Part shown: positions 21,690-31,775 of the stretch, piece by piece
How positions within the stretch are numbered: the stretch's first letter is position 1
Layout: the number at the start of each line of letters is the position of its first letter
Assembly (NCBI RefSeq): GCF_003336875.1
Contig: NZ_QGNJ01000010.1
Span: 1 to 64,000 of the forward strand
Direction of reading: 5' to 3'
Source of the DNA: Oleisolibacter albus
GTDB taxonomy: Bacteria > Pseudomonadota > Alphaproteobacteria > Azospirillales > Azospirillaceae
Length of the DNA: 64,000 nucleotides
Notes under the pieces: generated by a model
Told to the model about the DNA's origin: nothing
The model's input: only the letters and a program-made list of their open reading frames with translations
Database searches by the model: none
Program-made: the position numbers and the translations under genes

Positions 21690-21922
21690 GATGACTCGTC
21701 ACGTCAGGGGGATCGGGGTGCGCCCGGCAGCCCCGGCGGCGGCCCGCCGCCCGGCCCCGGGCGGCCCGCACCCTAACACCGCCCTTCCCCCCCGGCAACC
21801 CGCGCCCGGGGCGGCGCCCCGCTGGCGCTCTGCACCGCAATGGGGATGCTCCACTTCGCCGGTCACCGGACCGTGCGCAGTGCAGATGATCAGCACGCGG
21901 AAGCGCCGTGCAGTGGACCGAC

Positions 21923-22000
21923 AAAAAAGGCGGCGCCGGAGCGCCGCCCTTATCTGGTGCGTTTGACTGCTTGTTAACAGCCAGACCGCGATCTCTGATT
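21923..22000 (-). ncRNA. Predicted tracrRNA of the type II-C CRISPR system
   Basis: On the minus strand the segment TCAGAGATCGCGGTC is identical to 15 bases of the plus-strand CRISPR repeat. Read as an anti-repeat it pairs with the minus-strand (crRNA-sense) repeat over about 24 bp, with one bulge, one mismatch and several G-U pairs, ending at the repeat's first bases GUU. It is followed by AACAAGCAGTCAAACGCACC and a GC-rich hairpin (GGCGGCGC / GCGCCGCC class, 21929-21948) with six T residues at 21928-21923, a good terminator. Predicted length is about 78 nt from a start near 22000. It is divergent from cas9. The call rests on complementarity, position and terminator together. Confidence 0.85.
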
Positions 22001-22005
22001 TGCCA

Positions 22006-22035
22006 TTCTTACCTTAGAATTGAAATAATGGTCAA
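22006..22035 (-). promoter_or_regulatory. Candidate tracrRNA promoter
   Basis: On the minus strand TTGACC (22035-22030) is followed after 18 bases by TAAGAA (22011-22006), which would start RNA about 22000, exactly at the anti-repeat. The -35 is good and the -10 only fair. The cas9 promoter must lie in the same 70-base AT-rich interval; TTGCCA (22000-22005) and AATAAT (22024-22029) on the plus strand are weak candidates. Confidence 0.5.
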
Positions 22036-22071
22036 GCGTCGGCACAGGACGAATTTGATGGGGATATGATC

Positions 22072-25000
22072 ATGCCGTGGCGTTTGGGTCTGGATATGGG
22101 CGCCGGGTCACTCGGCTGGTGCGCGGTTCGCTTGGATGAGCAGGGACAGCCCATTGGCATTTTGGCAGCCGGGGCTCACATTTTCGGTGACGGGCGCACC
22201 CCTGCGCGGGGAGACCAACAGGGTACGCCCTTGGCGGTGGAACGTCGGGCGGCGCGCGCCATGCGTCGCCGGCGGGATCGGTTCAAGCGGCGGCAGGCAG
22301 CCTTGCTGACACAGTTGGCGGCCCACGGCCTGTTCCCGGCCGACCCGGTGCGCGCCAAAGCCCTGGAATTGCTGGACCCCTATGAACTGCGAACCAGGGC
22401 CTTGGACCAGCCGCTGCCGCTTGAGCATCTCGGCCGCGCCCTGTTCCATTTGAACCAGCGGCGGGGCTTCAAATCGAACCGCAAGACCGATCGCGGCGCC
22501 GAGGAGGAAGCGGGAAAGATCGCCGTCGGCGTGGATCGGCTGCGTGCCGCCATGCGCGATGCGGGCGCCCGGACCATGGGCGAATTCCTGCATCGGCGGC
22601 GCCTCTCCGCCCCCGATGCCAACGCCATCCCCAGCGTGCGCACCCGGCTTCGTCCCGAAACCGGCGAAGATGCCAAGGGCGACGGCTATGACTTCTATCC
22701 CGGCCGCGATCTGGTCGAGGAGGAGTTCAAGGCCATCTGGGCCGCCCAGGTCCCGCATCACCCGGCGGTGTTGACCCCCGCGGTGCATGATCTGCTGCAC
22801 CGGACCATTTTCCACCAACGCCCGCTGCTCCGTCCCCGAATCGGAACCTGTACGCTGGTCGATGGCGAACAGCGTCTGCCCAAGGCGCACCCCCTGTTTC
22901 AGCGCCGGAGGCTGCTGGAAGAGGTCAATGCCCTGCGTATTGTGCGGCCGGGGACAGCGGCGGCCCCCCTCACCCGGATGCAGCGCGACCTGCTGCTGCT
23001 GAAGTTGAAGGACAAGGCCAAGGTCGGCTTCGAGAGTCTGCGCAAGCTGCTGAAACTTCAGCCCGAGGCCCGCTTCAACAAGGAAAGCGAGCATCGCAGG
23101 GATCTGGCGGGCGACGAGGTCTTTGCCCAGATGGCAGCCAGGACCCGGTTCGGCACGGCCTGGGCACATCTGCCCGTGGAGACCCAGTGGGCCGTCATCT
23201 CCCGCGTCCTGGAGGAGGAGGAAACCGAACCCCTGCTGGCCTGGCTGCAAGCCGAACATGGGCTGGATGCGGAGCGGGCAAAGGCCGTTGCCGGCGCCCG
23301 GCTGCCCCAGGGCTATGGCCGGTTCGGCGAGACGGCGACGCGCCGCCTGATCGAGGCTCTGACCGCCGACGTCATCACCTACGACAAGGCGGTGGTGGCC
23401 GCGGGGCTGGGGCATCACAGCGACCGGCGCACCGGCGAGGTCCTGGACGACCTGCCCTATTACGGCATCACACTCGAACGTCATCTTCTGCCGGGAACGG
23501 GGGACCGCTCCGATCCGGAGGAGATGCGCATCGGGCGCCTGACCAATCCGACGGTGCATATCGCCCTGAACCGCCTGCGCCGGGTGGTCAATCGCCTGAT
23601 CCGCACCTATGGCCGGCCGGCGGAGATCGCCATCGAGCTTGCCCGTGAGCTGAAGCTGACCGCAGAGGAAAAACAGCGGCTATCGAAGGAAAATAATCGC
23701 AACCGCGCCGAGGCCGAGGTCCGATCCAGGAAACTGGCGGAGCTGGGCCAGCCCGATACCGGCGCCAACCGCGCCCGGTTGAAATTGTGGGAGGAACTGA
23801 ACCCGGACAATGTGCTGGACCGTCGCTGCGTCTACAGTGGCGTCCAGATTTCACCGGCCATGCTCTTCACCGACGTGGTGGAGGTGGACCACATCCTGCC
23901 CTTCGATTCCACCTGGGATGACAGCCACGCCAACAAGATCCTGTGCCTGCGGGAATGGAACCGGCGCAAGCGCAAACAATCCCCCTTCCAGGCCTGGGGC
24001 CACACGCCGGATTGGCCCGACATCGCCGCCCGCGCCGCCCGCCTGCCACGGGAGAAACGCTGGCGCTTCGAGCCGGAGGCCATGCAGCGCTTCGATGAAA
24101 AGGGCGGCTTCATCGCCCGCCATCTGGTCGACACCCAGTACATGTCGCGGCTGGCGCGGGAATATCTGGAGGCCCTCTACCCCGAGCGCGGGGAGGGCAG
24201 CAGCCATGTCTGGGCCACACCCGGCCGCTTGACCGAGCTGATCCGGCGCAAGCTGGGGCTGAACGAACTGCTGCCTGACCATAATTACACCACCGGCAAG
24301 AACAGGTTGGACCATCGCCACCACGCCATCGACGCGGCGGTGGTCGCCATCACCGATCGCTCCTTGTTGCAGCGCATGGCCCGCGCCTCGGCGCTGGAAG
24401 GGGATGAAGGACGGGAACGCGTGGTGGTGATCCCGCCGTGGGAGAGCTTCCACGACGATCTGCGCGATGTTCTGACCGTCATGACGGTCAGCCACCGGTC
24501 CGACCATGGCACGGCGTCGAAGGCCGGCCTGCCGAAGGGGCGGGATCAGACGGCGGGCCGGCTGCACAACGATACCGCCTATGGCCTGACGGGGCTGAAG
24601 GACAGCCGCGGCAATGATCTGGTGGTCAGCCGCAAGCCCCTCACCGCCCTGAAACCCGCCGATCTGGAACCCGTGCCCGATGGCACCGCCATCACGACCG
24701 GCGTCCGCGACCCGGCGCTGCGCCGGGCTCTGCATCGCTTCACCTGCGGGCATGACGGCAAGGCCTTCCTCCAGGCCCTGGCAGCCTTCGCCAAGGACGG
24801 CCCCCTGCCCTTCCGCGGCATCCGCCGCGTCCGCCGCATCGAACCGTTGAAGGTCATTCCCATCCGGGGGGCGGACGGCCTGCCCTACAAGGGCTACAAG
24901 GGCGACAGCAACTACCGCTACGACGTCTGGGAACTCCCGGACGGCACCTGGAAAGCGGAGGTGCTGTCCATGTTCGATGCACACCAGCCCGGCTGGACCT

Positions 25001-25347
25001 CGGCCGTGCGGGCCGGCTGTCCCACCGCGCGCAAGGTCCTCAGCCTGCATCAGGACGACATCATCGCCATCGAGAGCGAGGGGGGAAGCCGCGAACTGAA
25101 GCGTGTCGTCAAGTTCGGCCAGAATGGTCAGATTACGCTGGCAGCCCCGAATGAGGCCGGCGACCTGAAACGGCGCAACGACCTGCCGCTGGATCAGGAC
25201 CCGTTTGTCTACAGCTCCCCGACGGCCGGCGGTTTGAAGCGGCTGAAAGCCCGGCAGGTGCGGGTGGACGAGTTGGGCCGCGTCCAGGACCCCGGGTTCC
25301 CTGCCCGCAAGGTCCGCCGCCGCACCCGCGCCAAGGTCGGGACGTGA
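22072..25347 (+). CDS. cas9: CRISPR-associated endonuclease Cas9, type II-C
   Basis: The 1091-aa protein is a small Cas9 with all nuclease motifs intact: RuvC-I LGLDMGAGSLGW with D8, the arginine-rich bridge helix (RRAARAMRRRRDRFKRRQ), RuvC-II IAIELAREL with E522, HNH VEVDHILPFD with H607, and RuvC-III HRHHAIDAAVVAI with D754. The length and the lack of csn2 or cas4 nearby fit subtype II-C. I prefer the ATG at 22072 (GGGG eight bases upstream) over the ATG two codons earlier, which sits on top of the Shine-Dalgarno. Its stop overlaps the cas1 start (GTGA). It should cut DNA guided by crRNA plus the tracrRNA predicted at 21923-22000; the PAM cannot be read from sequence. Confidence 0.97.
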   Translation: MPWRLGLDMGAGSLGWCAVRLDEQGQPIGILAAGAHIFGDGRTPARGDQQGTPLAVERRAARAMRRRRDRFKRRQAALLTQLAAHGLFPADPVRAKALELLDPYELRTRALDQPLPLEHLGRALFHLNQRRGFKSNRKTDRGAEEEAGKIAVGVDRLRAAMRDAGARTMGEFLHRRRLSAPDANAIPSVRTRLRPETGEDAKGDGYDFYPGRDLVEEEFKAIWAAQVPHHPAVLTPAVHDLLHRTIFHQRPLLRPRIGTCTLVDGEQRLPKAHPLFQRRRLLEEVNALRIVRPGTAAAPLTRMQRDLLLLKLKDKAKVGFESLRKLLKLQPEARFNKESEHRRDLAGDEVFAQMAARTRFGTAWAHLPVETQWAVISRVLEEEETEPLLAWLQAEHGLDAERAKAVAGARLPQGYGRFGETATRRLIEALTADVITYDKAVVAAGLGHHSDRRTGEVLDDLPYYGITLERHLLPGTGDRSDPEEMRIGRLTNPTVHIALNRLRRVVNRLIRTYGRPAEIAIELARELKLTAEEKQRLSKENNRNRAEAEVRSRKLAELGQPDTGANRARLKLWEELNPDNVLDRRCVYSGVQISPAMLFTDVVEVDHILPFDSTWDDSHANKILCLREWNRRKRKQSPFQAWGHTPDWPDIAARAARLPREKRWRFEPEAMQRFDEKGGFIARHLVDTQYMSRLAREYLEALYPERGEGSSHVWATPGRLTELIRRKLGLNELLPDHNYTTGKNRLDHRHHAIDAAVVAITDRSLLQRMARASALEGDEGRERVVVIPPWESFHDDLRDVLTVMTVSHRSDHGTASKAGLPKGRDQTAGRLHNDTAYGLTGLKDSRGNDLVVSRKPLTALKPADLEPVPDGTAITTGVRDPALRRALHRFTCGHDGKAFLQALAAFAKDGPLPFRGIRRVRRIEPLKVIPIRGADGLPYKGYKGDSNYRYDVWELPDGTWKAEVLSMFDAHQPGWTSAVRAGCPTARKVLSLHQDDIIAIESEGGSRELKRVVKFGQNGQITLAAPNEAGDLKRRNDLPLDQDPFVYSSPTAGGLKRLKARQVRVDELGRVQDPGFPARKVRRRTRAKVGT

Positions 25348-26282
25348 CGGGGGTCGCCGTGGAGCGGATCGTGGACATTGCCACCGAGGGCCGGCATCTG
25401 TCGGCCTCGCGCGGGTTCCTGGTGGTCAGCGCCGACCGGCAGGAGGTGGGCCGCATCCCCCTGGACGATGTGGCGGCGGTCATCGTCCATGCCCATGGCG
25501 TCACCTGGACCACCAGCCTGCTGGTGGCCCTGGCCGAGCGGGGCGCTGTGATGGTGCTGTGCGGCAGCAATCACGCCCCCGTCGCCCTCTGCCTGCCGCT
25601 GGACGGGCATCACGCCCAGAACGCCCGCCTGCGCGCCCAGTGGCAGGCCGGACGCCCCCTGGTCAAGCAACTCTGGCGTCGGGTGGTGGTTGCCAAGATC
25701 CGCTGGCAGGCGGCGGTCCTGGCCGCCTTCGGCCGGCCGGCGGACGGATTCGACCTGCTGGCGCGGCAGGTGGCATCCGGCGATACCGGCAATGTGGAGG
25801 CCCAGGCGGCACGGCGCTACTGGCCCCTGCTGATGGGGCCGGACTTCCGCCGTGACCGGCAGGCCCCGGATGCCAACGCCCTGTTGAATTACGGCTACAC
25901 CGTCATGCGCTCCCTCTGCGCGCGGGCGGTGGTCGCGGCGGGATTGCATCCCTCCATCGGCATCCACCATGCCAATCGTACCAATGCCTTCGCCCTTGCC
26001 GACGATCTGGTGGAACCGTTCCGGCCGCTGGTCGATGCGCTGACGCTCCGGCTTCTGGACCGGGGGGTGACAGAGGTGACGCCCGTGGCCAAACACGCCT
26101 ATGCCGGCCTGATCGCGGTCGACCTTCCCGGCCCGGCCGGCACCACCACCGCCACGCTCGCGGCGATGCGGGCGGCGCAGTCGCTGGCCACGGCCTTCAC
26201 CCTCGGCCAGGCCGATTCCCTGGAGCTTCCGCTTCCACCAACGGCCGCCGTTCTGGCCGATCTCGACGGGTTGCTCCCATGA
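25344..26282 (+). CDS. cas1: CRISPR-associated integrase Cas1
   Basis: Cas1 with Cas2 integrates new spacers. The 312-aa protein shows the type II Cas1 pattern: the N-terminal beta domain (RHLSASRGFLVVSADRQEVG) and the all-alpha catalytic domain with the metal ligands in NVEAQAARRYW (E152), SIGIHHANRTNAF (H208) and LADDLVEPFRP (D221). The GTG start overlaps the cas9 stop by four bases, and the cas2 ATG overlaps the cas1 stop, so cas9-cas1-cas2 is one tightly coupled operon. Confidence 0.96.
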   Translation: MTGVAVERIVDIATEGRHLSASRGFLVVSADRQEVGRIPLDDVAAVIVHAHGVTWTTSLLVALAERGAVMVLCGSNHAPVALCLPLDGHHAQNARLRAQWQAGRPLVKQLWRRVVVAKIRWQAAVLAAFGRPADGFDLLARQVASGDTGNVEAQAARRYWPLLMGPDFRRDRQAPDANALLNYGYTVMRSLCARAVVAAGLHPSIGIHHANRTNAFALADDLVEPFRPLVDALTLRLLDRGVTEVTPVAKHAYAGLIAVDLPGPAGTTTATLAAMRAAQSLATAFTLGQADSLELPLPPTAAVLADLDGLLP

Positions 26283-26623
26283 CGCGCCAGCCTCCACAGC
26301 TCAGCGGATATAGGCTCATGTGGATCTTCGTGATGTTCGATCTGCCCGTCACGTCCAAGGCCGAATCGCGGGCGGCCACGAAATTCCGGGAATTCCTGCT
26401 GGACGAGGGATTCGAGAAAAGCCAGTTTTCGGTCTATGCCCGCTTCTGCAGCGGGAAGGAGCAGTTCGATGCCTATATCCGCCGGATCGAGGCCAACCTG
26501 CCATCGCAAGGGGAGGTCCACATCCTCACCTTCACCGACCGGCAGTATGAGAATATCGTCCGCTTCTCCGGCCGACGTCGGCGCAAGCAGCAGAAAAATC
26601 CCGGCCAGCTCGCCCTGTTCTGA
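26279..26623 (+). CDS. cas2: CRISPR-associated protein Cas2
   Basis: The 114-aa protein has the ferredoxin-like Cas2 core beginning WIFVMFDLPV with the conserved D21, followed by FREFLLDEGFEKSQFSVYAR. It is the structural partner of Cas1. Its ATG overlaps the cas1 stop by four bases (ATGA). The basic segment SGRRRRKQQKN near the end is usual for the type II version. The array's transcription terminator lies 26-67 bases beyond its stop. Confidence 0.95.
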   Translation: MTRQPPQLSGYRLMWIFVMFDLPVTSKAESRAATKFREFLLDEGFEKSQFSVYARFCSGKEQFDAYIRRIEANLPSQGEVHILTFTDRQYENIVRFSGRRRRKQQKNPGQLALF

Positions 26624-26648
26624 ACGGGCCTTTCCGTTTCGTCGGCGG

Positions 26649-26690
26649 AAAAGGCGGTCATGTCCTTTATGGATCAAGGACATGACCGCC
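26649..26690 (-). terminator. Rho-independent terminator of the CRISPR array transcript
   Basis: GGCGGTCATGTCCTT (26653-26667) and AAGGACATGACCGCC (26676-26690) form a perfect 15-bp inverted repeat with an 8-base loop. On the minus strand the stem is followed by TTTT (26652-26649); on the plus strand no T run follows. It thus ends RNA coming from the array towards cas2, supporting minus-strand crRNA transcription. It is five bases from the first repeat. Confidence 0.75.
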
Positions 26691-26695
26691 GATCC

Positions 26696-27390
26696 ATGAT
26701 AGCCGCTCAGAGATCGCGGTCCAGCGGCAACCGCAGGAGGTTCGCGAACGCAAACCCTTTCATGATAGCCGCTCAGAGATCGCGGTCCAGCGGCAACCAG
26801 GGAGGAGGCGCCCACGACTGCCCGCGATGATAGCCGCTCAGAGATCGCGGTCCAGCGGCAACGAACACATGGCGCCGGCGTGGATTGGCTGCATGATAGC
26901 CGCTCAGAGATCGCGGTCCAGCGGCAACCGCGCGGGGCGCCCAGGATCAGCCCCGGGCATGATAGCCGCTCAGAGATCGCGGTCCAGCGGCAACGCCTCC
27001 AGGCTCTCATACACCATGTCCGCGATGATAGCCGCTCAGAGATCGCGGTCCAGCGGCAACTGCGAGGACGGTGGCGACACCTGGAGCGACATGATAGCCG
27101 CTCAGAGATCGCGGTCCAGCGGCAACACTGGCGCTGCGTGCGCGGGCTGCGCACAGATGATAGCCGCTCAGAGATCGCGGTCCAGCGGCAACTAAATCGT
27201 TCCAGTCGCATTTCCCCCGCCGATGATAGCCGCTCAGAGATCGCGGTCCAGCGGCAACGGTGAGGGTTGCGGACGCAGTGGCGGCAGGATGATAGCCGCT
27301 CAGAGATCGCGGTCCAGCGGCAACGGACACAGCGACCGCGGCAGCGCCGCCCGCATGATAGCCGCTCAGAGATCGCGGTCCAGCGCCGCC
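26696..27390 (-). CRISPR. CRISPR array, 11 repeats of 36 bp and 10 spacers
   Basis: The 36-bp repeat reads ATGATAGCCGCTCAGAG followed by ATCGCGGTCCAGCGGCAAC on the plus strand. Copies start at 26696, 26762, 26827, 26893, 26959, 27025, 27091, 27157, 27223, 27289 and 27355. Spacers are 30 bp, except the second, which is 29. Ten repeats are identical; the last matches only its first 31 bases. The predicted crRNA sense is the minus strand, where the repeat starts GTTGCCGC, as type II repeats do, pairs with the tracrRNA and ends in TATCAT, a -10-like hexamer with TGGACC 16 bases earlier. GCCGCT/AGCGGC inside the repeat is an inverted repeat. Spacer targets cannot be named here. Confidence 0.98.
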
Positions 27391-27453
27391 CTTACAGCGC
27401 ACTGACGGGCATCCGGCGGCCCGGGCGGCGAAACCATAAGTCTTTGAAAATAT

Positions 27454-27529
27454 TGGTGGGCCCGGCAGGATTCGAACCTGCAACCAGACCGTTATGAGCG
27501 GCCGGCTCTAACCGTTGAGCTACAGGCCC
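27454..27529 (-). tRNA. tRNA with CAU anticodon, probably tRNA-Ile2 (lysidine)
   Basis: A 76-nt cloverleaf with encoded CCA folds cleanly: acceptor GGGCCTG/CGGGCCC, D stem GCTC/GAGC, anticodon stem GGCCG/CGGTC with loop CTCATAA, T stem GCAGG/CCTGC with TTCGAAT. The anticodon is CAU. Base pairs C4-G69 and C5-G68 are the features TilS uses to select tRNA-Ile2 over elongator tRNA-Met, so isoleucine is more likely than methionine. It is transcribed towards the CRISPR array, whose first crRNA-sense repeat is 63 bases downstream. Confidence 0.9.
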
Positions 27530-27681
27530 CACGCGGCGCGCACTGTGCCCCAGGAGGGGCGGCGGATGCAACAGGCTTGGCGCCCGCCGCCGGTCCGCCC
27601 CTCTCCGGGCCGCCTCTCCGTGCGGCCCCCCCCTTGCGGCCCCCTTGCGGCCCGTCTCCGGGCCGCCGTCATCGCGGCCGC

Positions 27682-29271
27682 TCACCAGCTGCGCAGGGCG
27701 CGCAGTTTGGGGGTCTTCTTCACCTGGTTCTCGGCCAGGCGGGACAGCAGCCGGTCCAGCGCCTGCACGGCGTCCACCACGCGCGGCCCCTTGTTCAGCA
27801 TGACACAGTCGGCGCGGCCGGCCATGAAGGCGTCGGTCATCTCGCCGCGGGTGGGCAGGCCCTTCTTCACCAGCGTCTCCAGCACCTGGGTGGCCCAGAT
27901 CACCGGCACATGGGCGGCCTCGGCCAGCCACAGCATCTCCTCCTGCATCTCGGCGGTGCGTTCGAAGCCCAGCTCCACCGCCAGGTCGCCGCGGGCGATC
28001 ATCAGGCCGAAGGGCTGGCGGCCGGCGGCGGCCACGATGATGCCGGGCAGGTTGCGCACGGCCTTGGGCGTCTCGATCTTGGCGATCAGGCCCAGCTGGC
28101 GCCAGTCCAGCGGCCGGCGCCGCTCCAGTTCGGCCTGAAGCTCGGCCACATCGGCGGGCGACTGCACGAAGCTGTAGCCGATGAGGTCGGCCTGGGCGGC
28201 CACGAAATCCAGGTCGCGCCGGTCCTCCTCGGTCAGCGCCGCCAGCCCCAGATCGGTCTCCGGGAAGTTCAGCCCCTTTTCCGGCTTCAGCTTCTCGCCC
28301 TCGGGGCCGGCGCGGGTCAGGCGCAGCCAGACGCCGGCGGCGTCCACCGTCTCCACCGTGCCGCCCAGCTTGCCATCGTCGATGAAGACGGGCTGCCCCA
28401 CCCGCACCCGGTCCAGGATGGCGGGGATGGAGCATTGGGCCTGGAACGGCGCGTCGGCGCGTGCCTCCGGCGCGGCGCGGGTCAGCAGGATGCGCTCGCC
28501 CAGGCGCACGCGCTTGCGCGCGGCCAGCACGGCCCCGGTGCGCACCTTGGGGCCGGCCAGATCCATCAGCACGGCCACGCGGCGGCCGCACGCCGCCTCG
28601 GCGGCGCGCAGATTGGCGATCATGGCGGCCCAGGCCGCCTGCCCGTCATGGGCGCAGTTTATGCGCACGGCGTCGGTGCCGGCGGCCACCAGATCGTGCA
28701 GCAGGGCGGGGTCGGTGGCGGCCTCCGGCGGCAGCGTCACCAGGATGCGCACCTGCCGCCCCGCCGGCCCGGGATCATGGGCGGGATCGGGGCGCGGGCC
28801 GAACAGCCGGGCCGTATTGGCGCGCAGCCAGCGCTCGCCGCGGAAATAGCGCCGCGCCCCCGGCGCCCGCACGCCGGCCGGCGGCGCCGCCGGCCCGGCG
28901 CCCGCCGGCGCCATGCCCTGGCCGGCCAGCGCCGCCAGGGCCAGGATCACGGCCGACAGCGTCTCTTCCACCCGGCCCTCGCAGCGGCCCAGCGATGACA
29001 GGCCCAGCGGCATCAGCGCCGTCTGCAGCGGGCGCAGATCATGGTGGCGCAGAGCCAGATAGCGGGCGAAGTTCCCGGCCGACAGGCGGAAGCGCCGCCG
29101 TTCCAGCCGCGGCCCCCATCCCGCCAGCGTGGCGGCGCCGTCGCGGCGCACCTGCGCCAGAAGCTCGCCCATCTCCGCCAGCAGCGCCGCGGCGTGGCGC
29201 GCCTGTGCCGCCTCCGGCGTTTGCGCTCCGGCCCCGTCGGTTCCGGGCGCGCCCGCCATCATCCCGTCCAT
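27682..29271 (-). CDS. Atypical pyruvate kinase-like protein
   Basis: The C-terminal 380 residues follow the pyruvate kinase barrel: VLMDLAGPKVRTG, VFIDDGKL, LIAKIETPKAVRNL (catalytic Lys and Glu), GLMIARGDLAVELG (metal-binding Asp), and the block ATQVLETLVKKGLPTRGEMTDAFM near the end. It differs from standard enzymes: about 150 extra N-terminal residues (helical and Ala-rich), RINCAHDG instead of RLNFSHG, NKGP where the usual text is SGET, and no C-terminal allosteric domain after the barrel. I start at the ATG at 29271, seven bases after GGGAGGA, giving 529 aa. Catalysis of PEP plus ADP to pyruvate plus ATP is plausible but unproven. Confidence 0.8.
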   Translation of the reverse strand: MDGMMAGAPGTDGAGAQTPEAAQARHAAALLAEMGELLAQVRRDGAATLAGWGPRLERRRFRLSAGNFARYLALRHHDLRPLQTALMPLGLSSLGRCEGRVEETLSAVILALAALAGQGMAPAGAGPAAPPAGVRAPGARRYFRGERWLRANTARLFGPRPDPAHDPGPAGRQVRILVTLPPEAATDPALLHDLVAAGTDAVRINCAHDGQAAWAAMIANLRAAEAACGRRVAVLMDLAGPKVRTGAVLAARKRVRLGERILLTRAAPEARADAPFQAQCSIPAILDRVRVGQPVFIDDGKLGGTVETVDAAGVWLRLTRAGPEGEKLKPEKGLNFPETDLGLAALTEEDRRDLDFVAAQADLIGYSFVQSPADVAELQAELERRRPLDWRQLGLIAKIETPKAVRNLPGIIVAAAGRQPFGLMIARGDLAVELGFERTAEMQEEMLWLAEAAHVPVIWATQVLETLVKKGLPTRGEMTDAFMAGRADCVMLNKGPRVVDAVQALDRLLSRLAENQVKKTPKLRALRSW

Positions 29272-29374
29272 GGCCATTCCTCCCGGCTGTGTCGTTGCAC
29301 ACGCAACAGCATGGGTGCGTTCCCGGTGTGACAACCTTGACCGGGATCAAGGGGGAGGCCCGATCACAAAAGGT

Positions 29375-29926
29375 TCATGAATCCGGCAGCGGCCGGCACA
29401 GCTCCAGACCGGCCGGTGCCGGCGTCCAGGTCTGGCTCTTGCCGATCCAGGGGATGGCGATATAGCCGCGCACGGTCAGCCTGTCCGGCCCCTGCGCCGT
29501 CAGCCGGGCGCGGTAGACGCGGCCGGAATGGGGGTCATAGACGCGGCCGCCGCCCCATTCCCCGTCGCCCTCCGGCTCCAGGCCCCAGATGATGGGGGCG
29601 TGGCACAGGTCGCGGCCGCGCAGGGCCGGGTCCATGTTGTTGATGTCGCGGCGCTGGCCCTGCGGCCACTGGTCGGCGCGGCCCCAGACCAGCCGCCCGC
29701 ACAGGCTGCGCCCGGCGCCGGCACAGGGCATCAGTTCGACCGCGGCCTTGCCGTTCTGCATGATCCAGATGCCGGAGGGCATGGTCGCGCCGGGGCTGGC
29801 GGCGATGGCCGTTGCGGGGCCGGCCGGCCCCGCCACCGACTCCGGCGCCAGCCCCAATCCGGCCAGCAGGGCAAGAACGCAGGGCAGCGCCCGGCGCCCC
29901 GGCCTGCGCGGACGTTGCGTCCGCAC
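29375..29926 (-). CDS. DUF2147 exported protein
   Basis: After a signal peptide ([20 protein letters not shown]) the mature part fits the DUF2147 pattern: [73 protein letters not shown]. The family has a lipocalin-like small barrel and is periplasmic; its role is not established. The start is probably the GTG at 29926, with AGGGG eight bases ahead, giving 183 aa. Longer frames overlap the divergent lepA start. Its promoter shares about 46 bases with that of lepA. Confidence 0.82.
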   Translation of the reverse strand: MRTQRPRRPGRRALPCVLALLAGLGLAPESVAGPAGPATAIAASPGATMPSGIWIMQNGKAAVELMPCAGAGRSLCGRLVWGRADQWPQGQRRDINNMDPALRGRDLCHAPIIWGLEPEGDGEWGGGRVYDPHSGRVYRARLTAQGPDRLTVRGYIAIPWIGKSQTWTPAPAGLELCRPLPDS

Positions 29927-29972
29927 GGCGCAGCCCCTATCTTCCGGCAAACCTTTCTCTGGCCCGAGCTCC

Positions 29973-31775
<1,803 letters not shown>

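Noticed and set aside
21690-21922. Glycine or serine riboswitch in front of sdaA
   Set aside because: No conserved glycine-aptamer core was seen in the 230-base leader.
26653-26690. Hairpin as a terminator for cas2 on the plus strand
   Set aside because: No T run follows on the plus strand; the T run exists only on the minus strand.
26827-27405. Open frames running through the CRISPR array
   Set aside because: They only translate the repeats (repeating MIAAQRSRSSGN); not genes.
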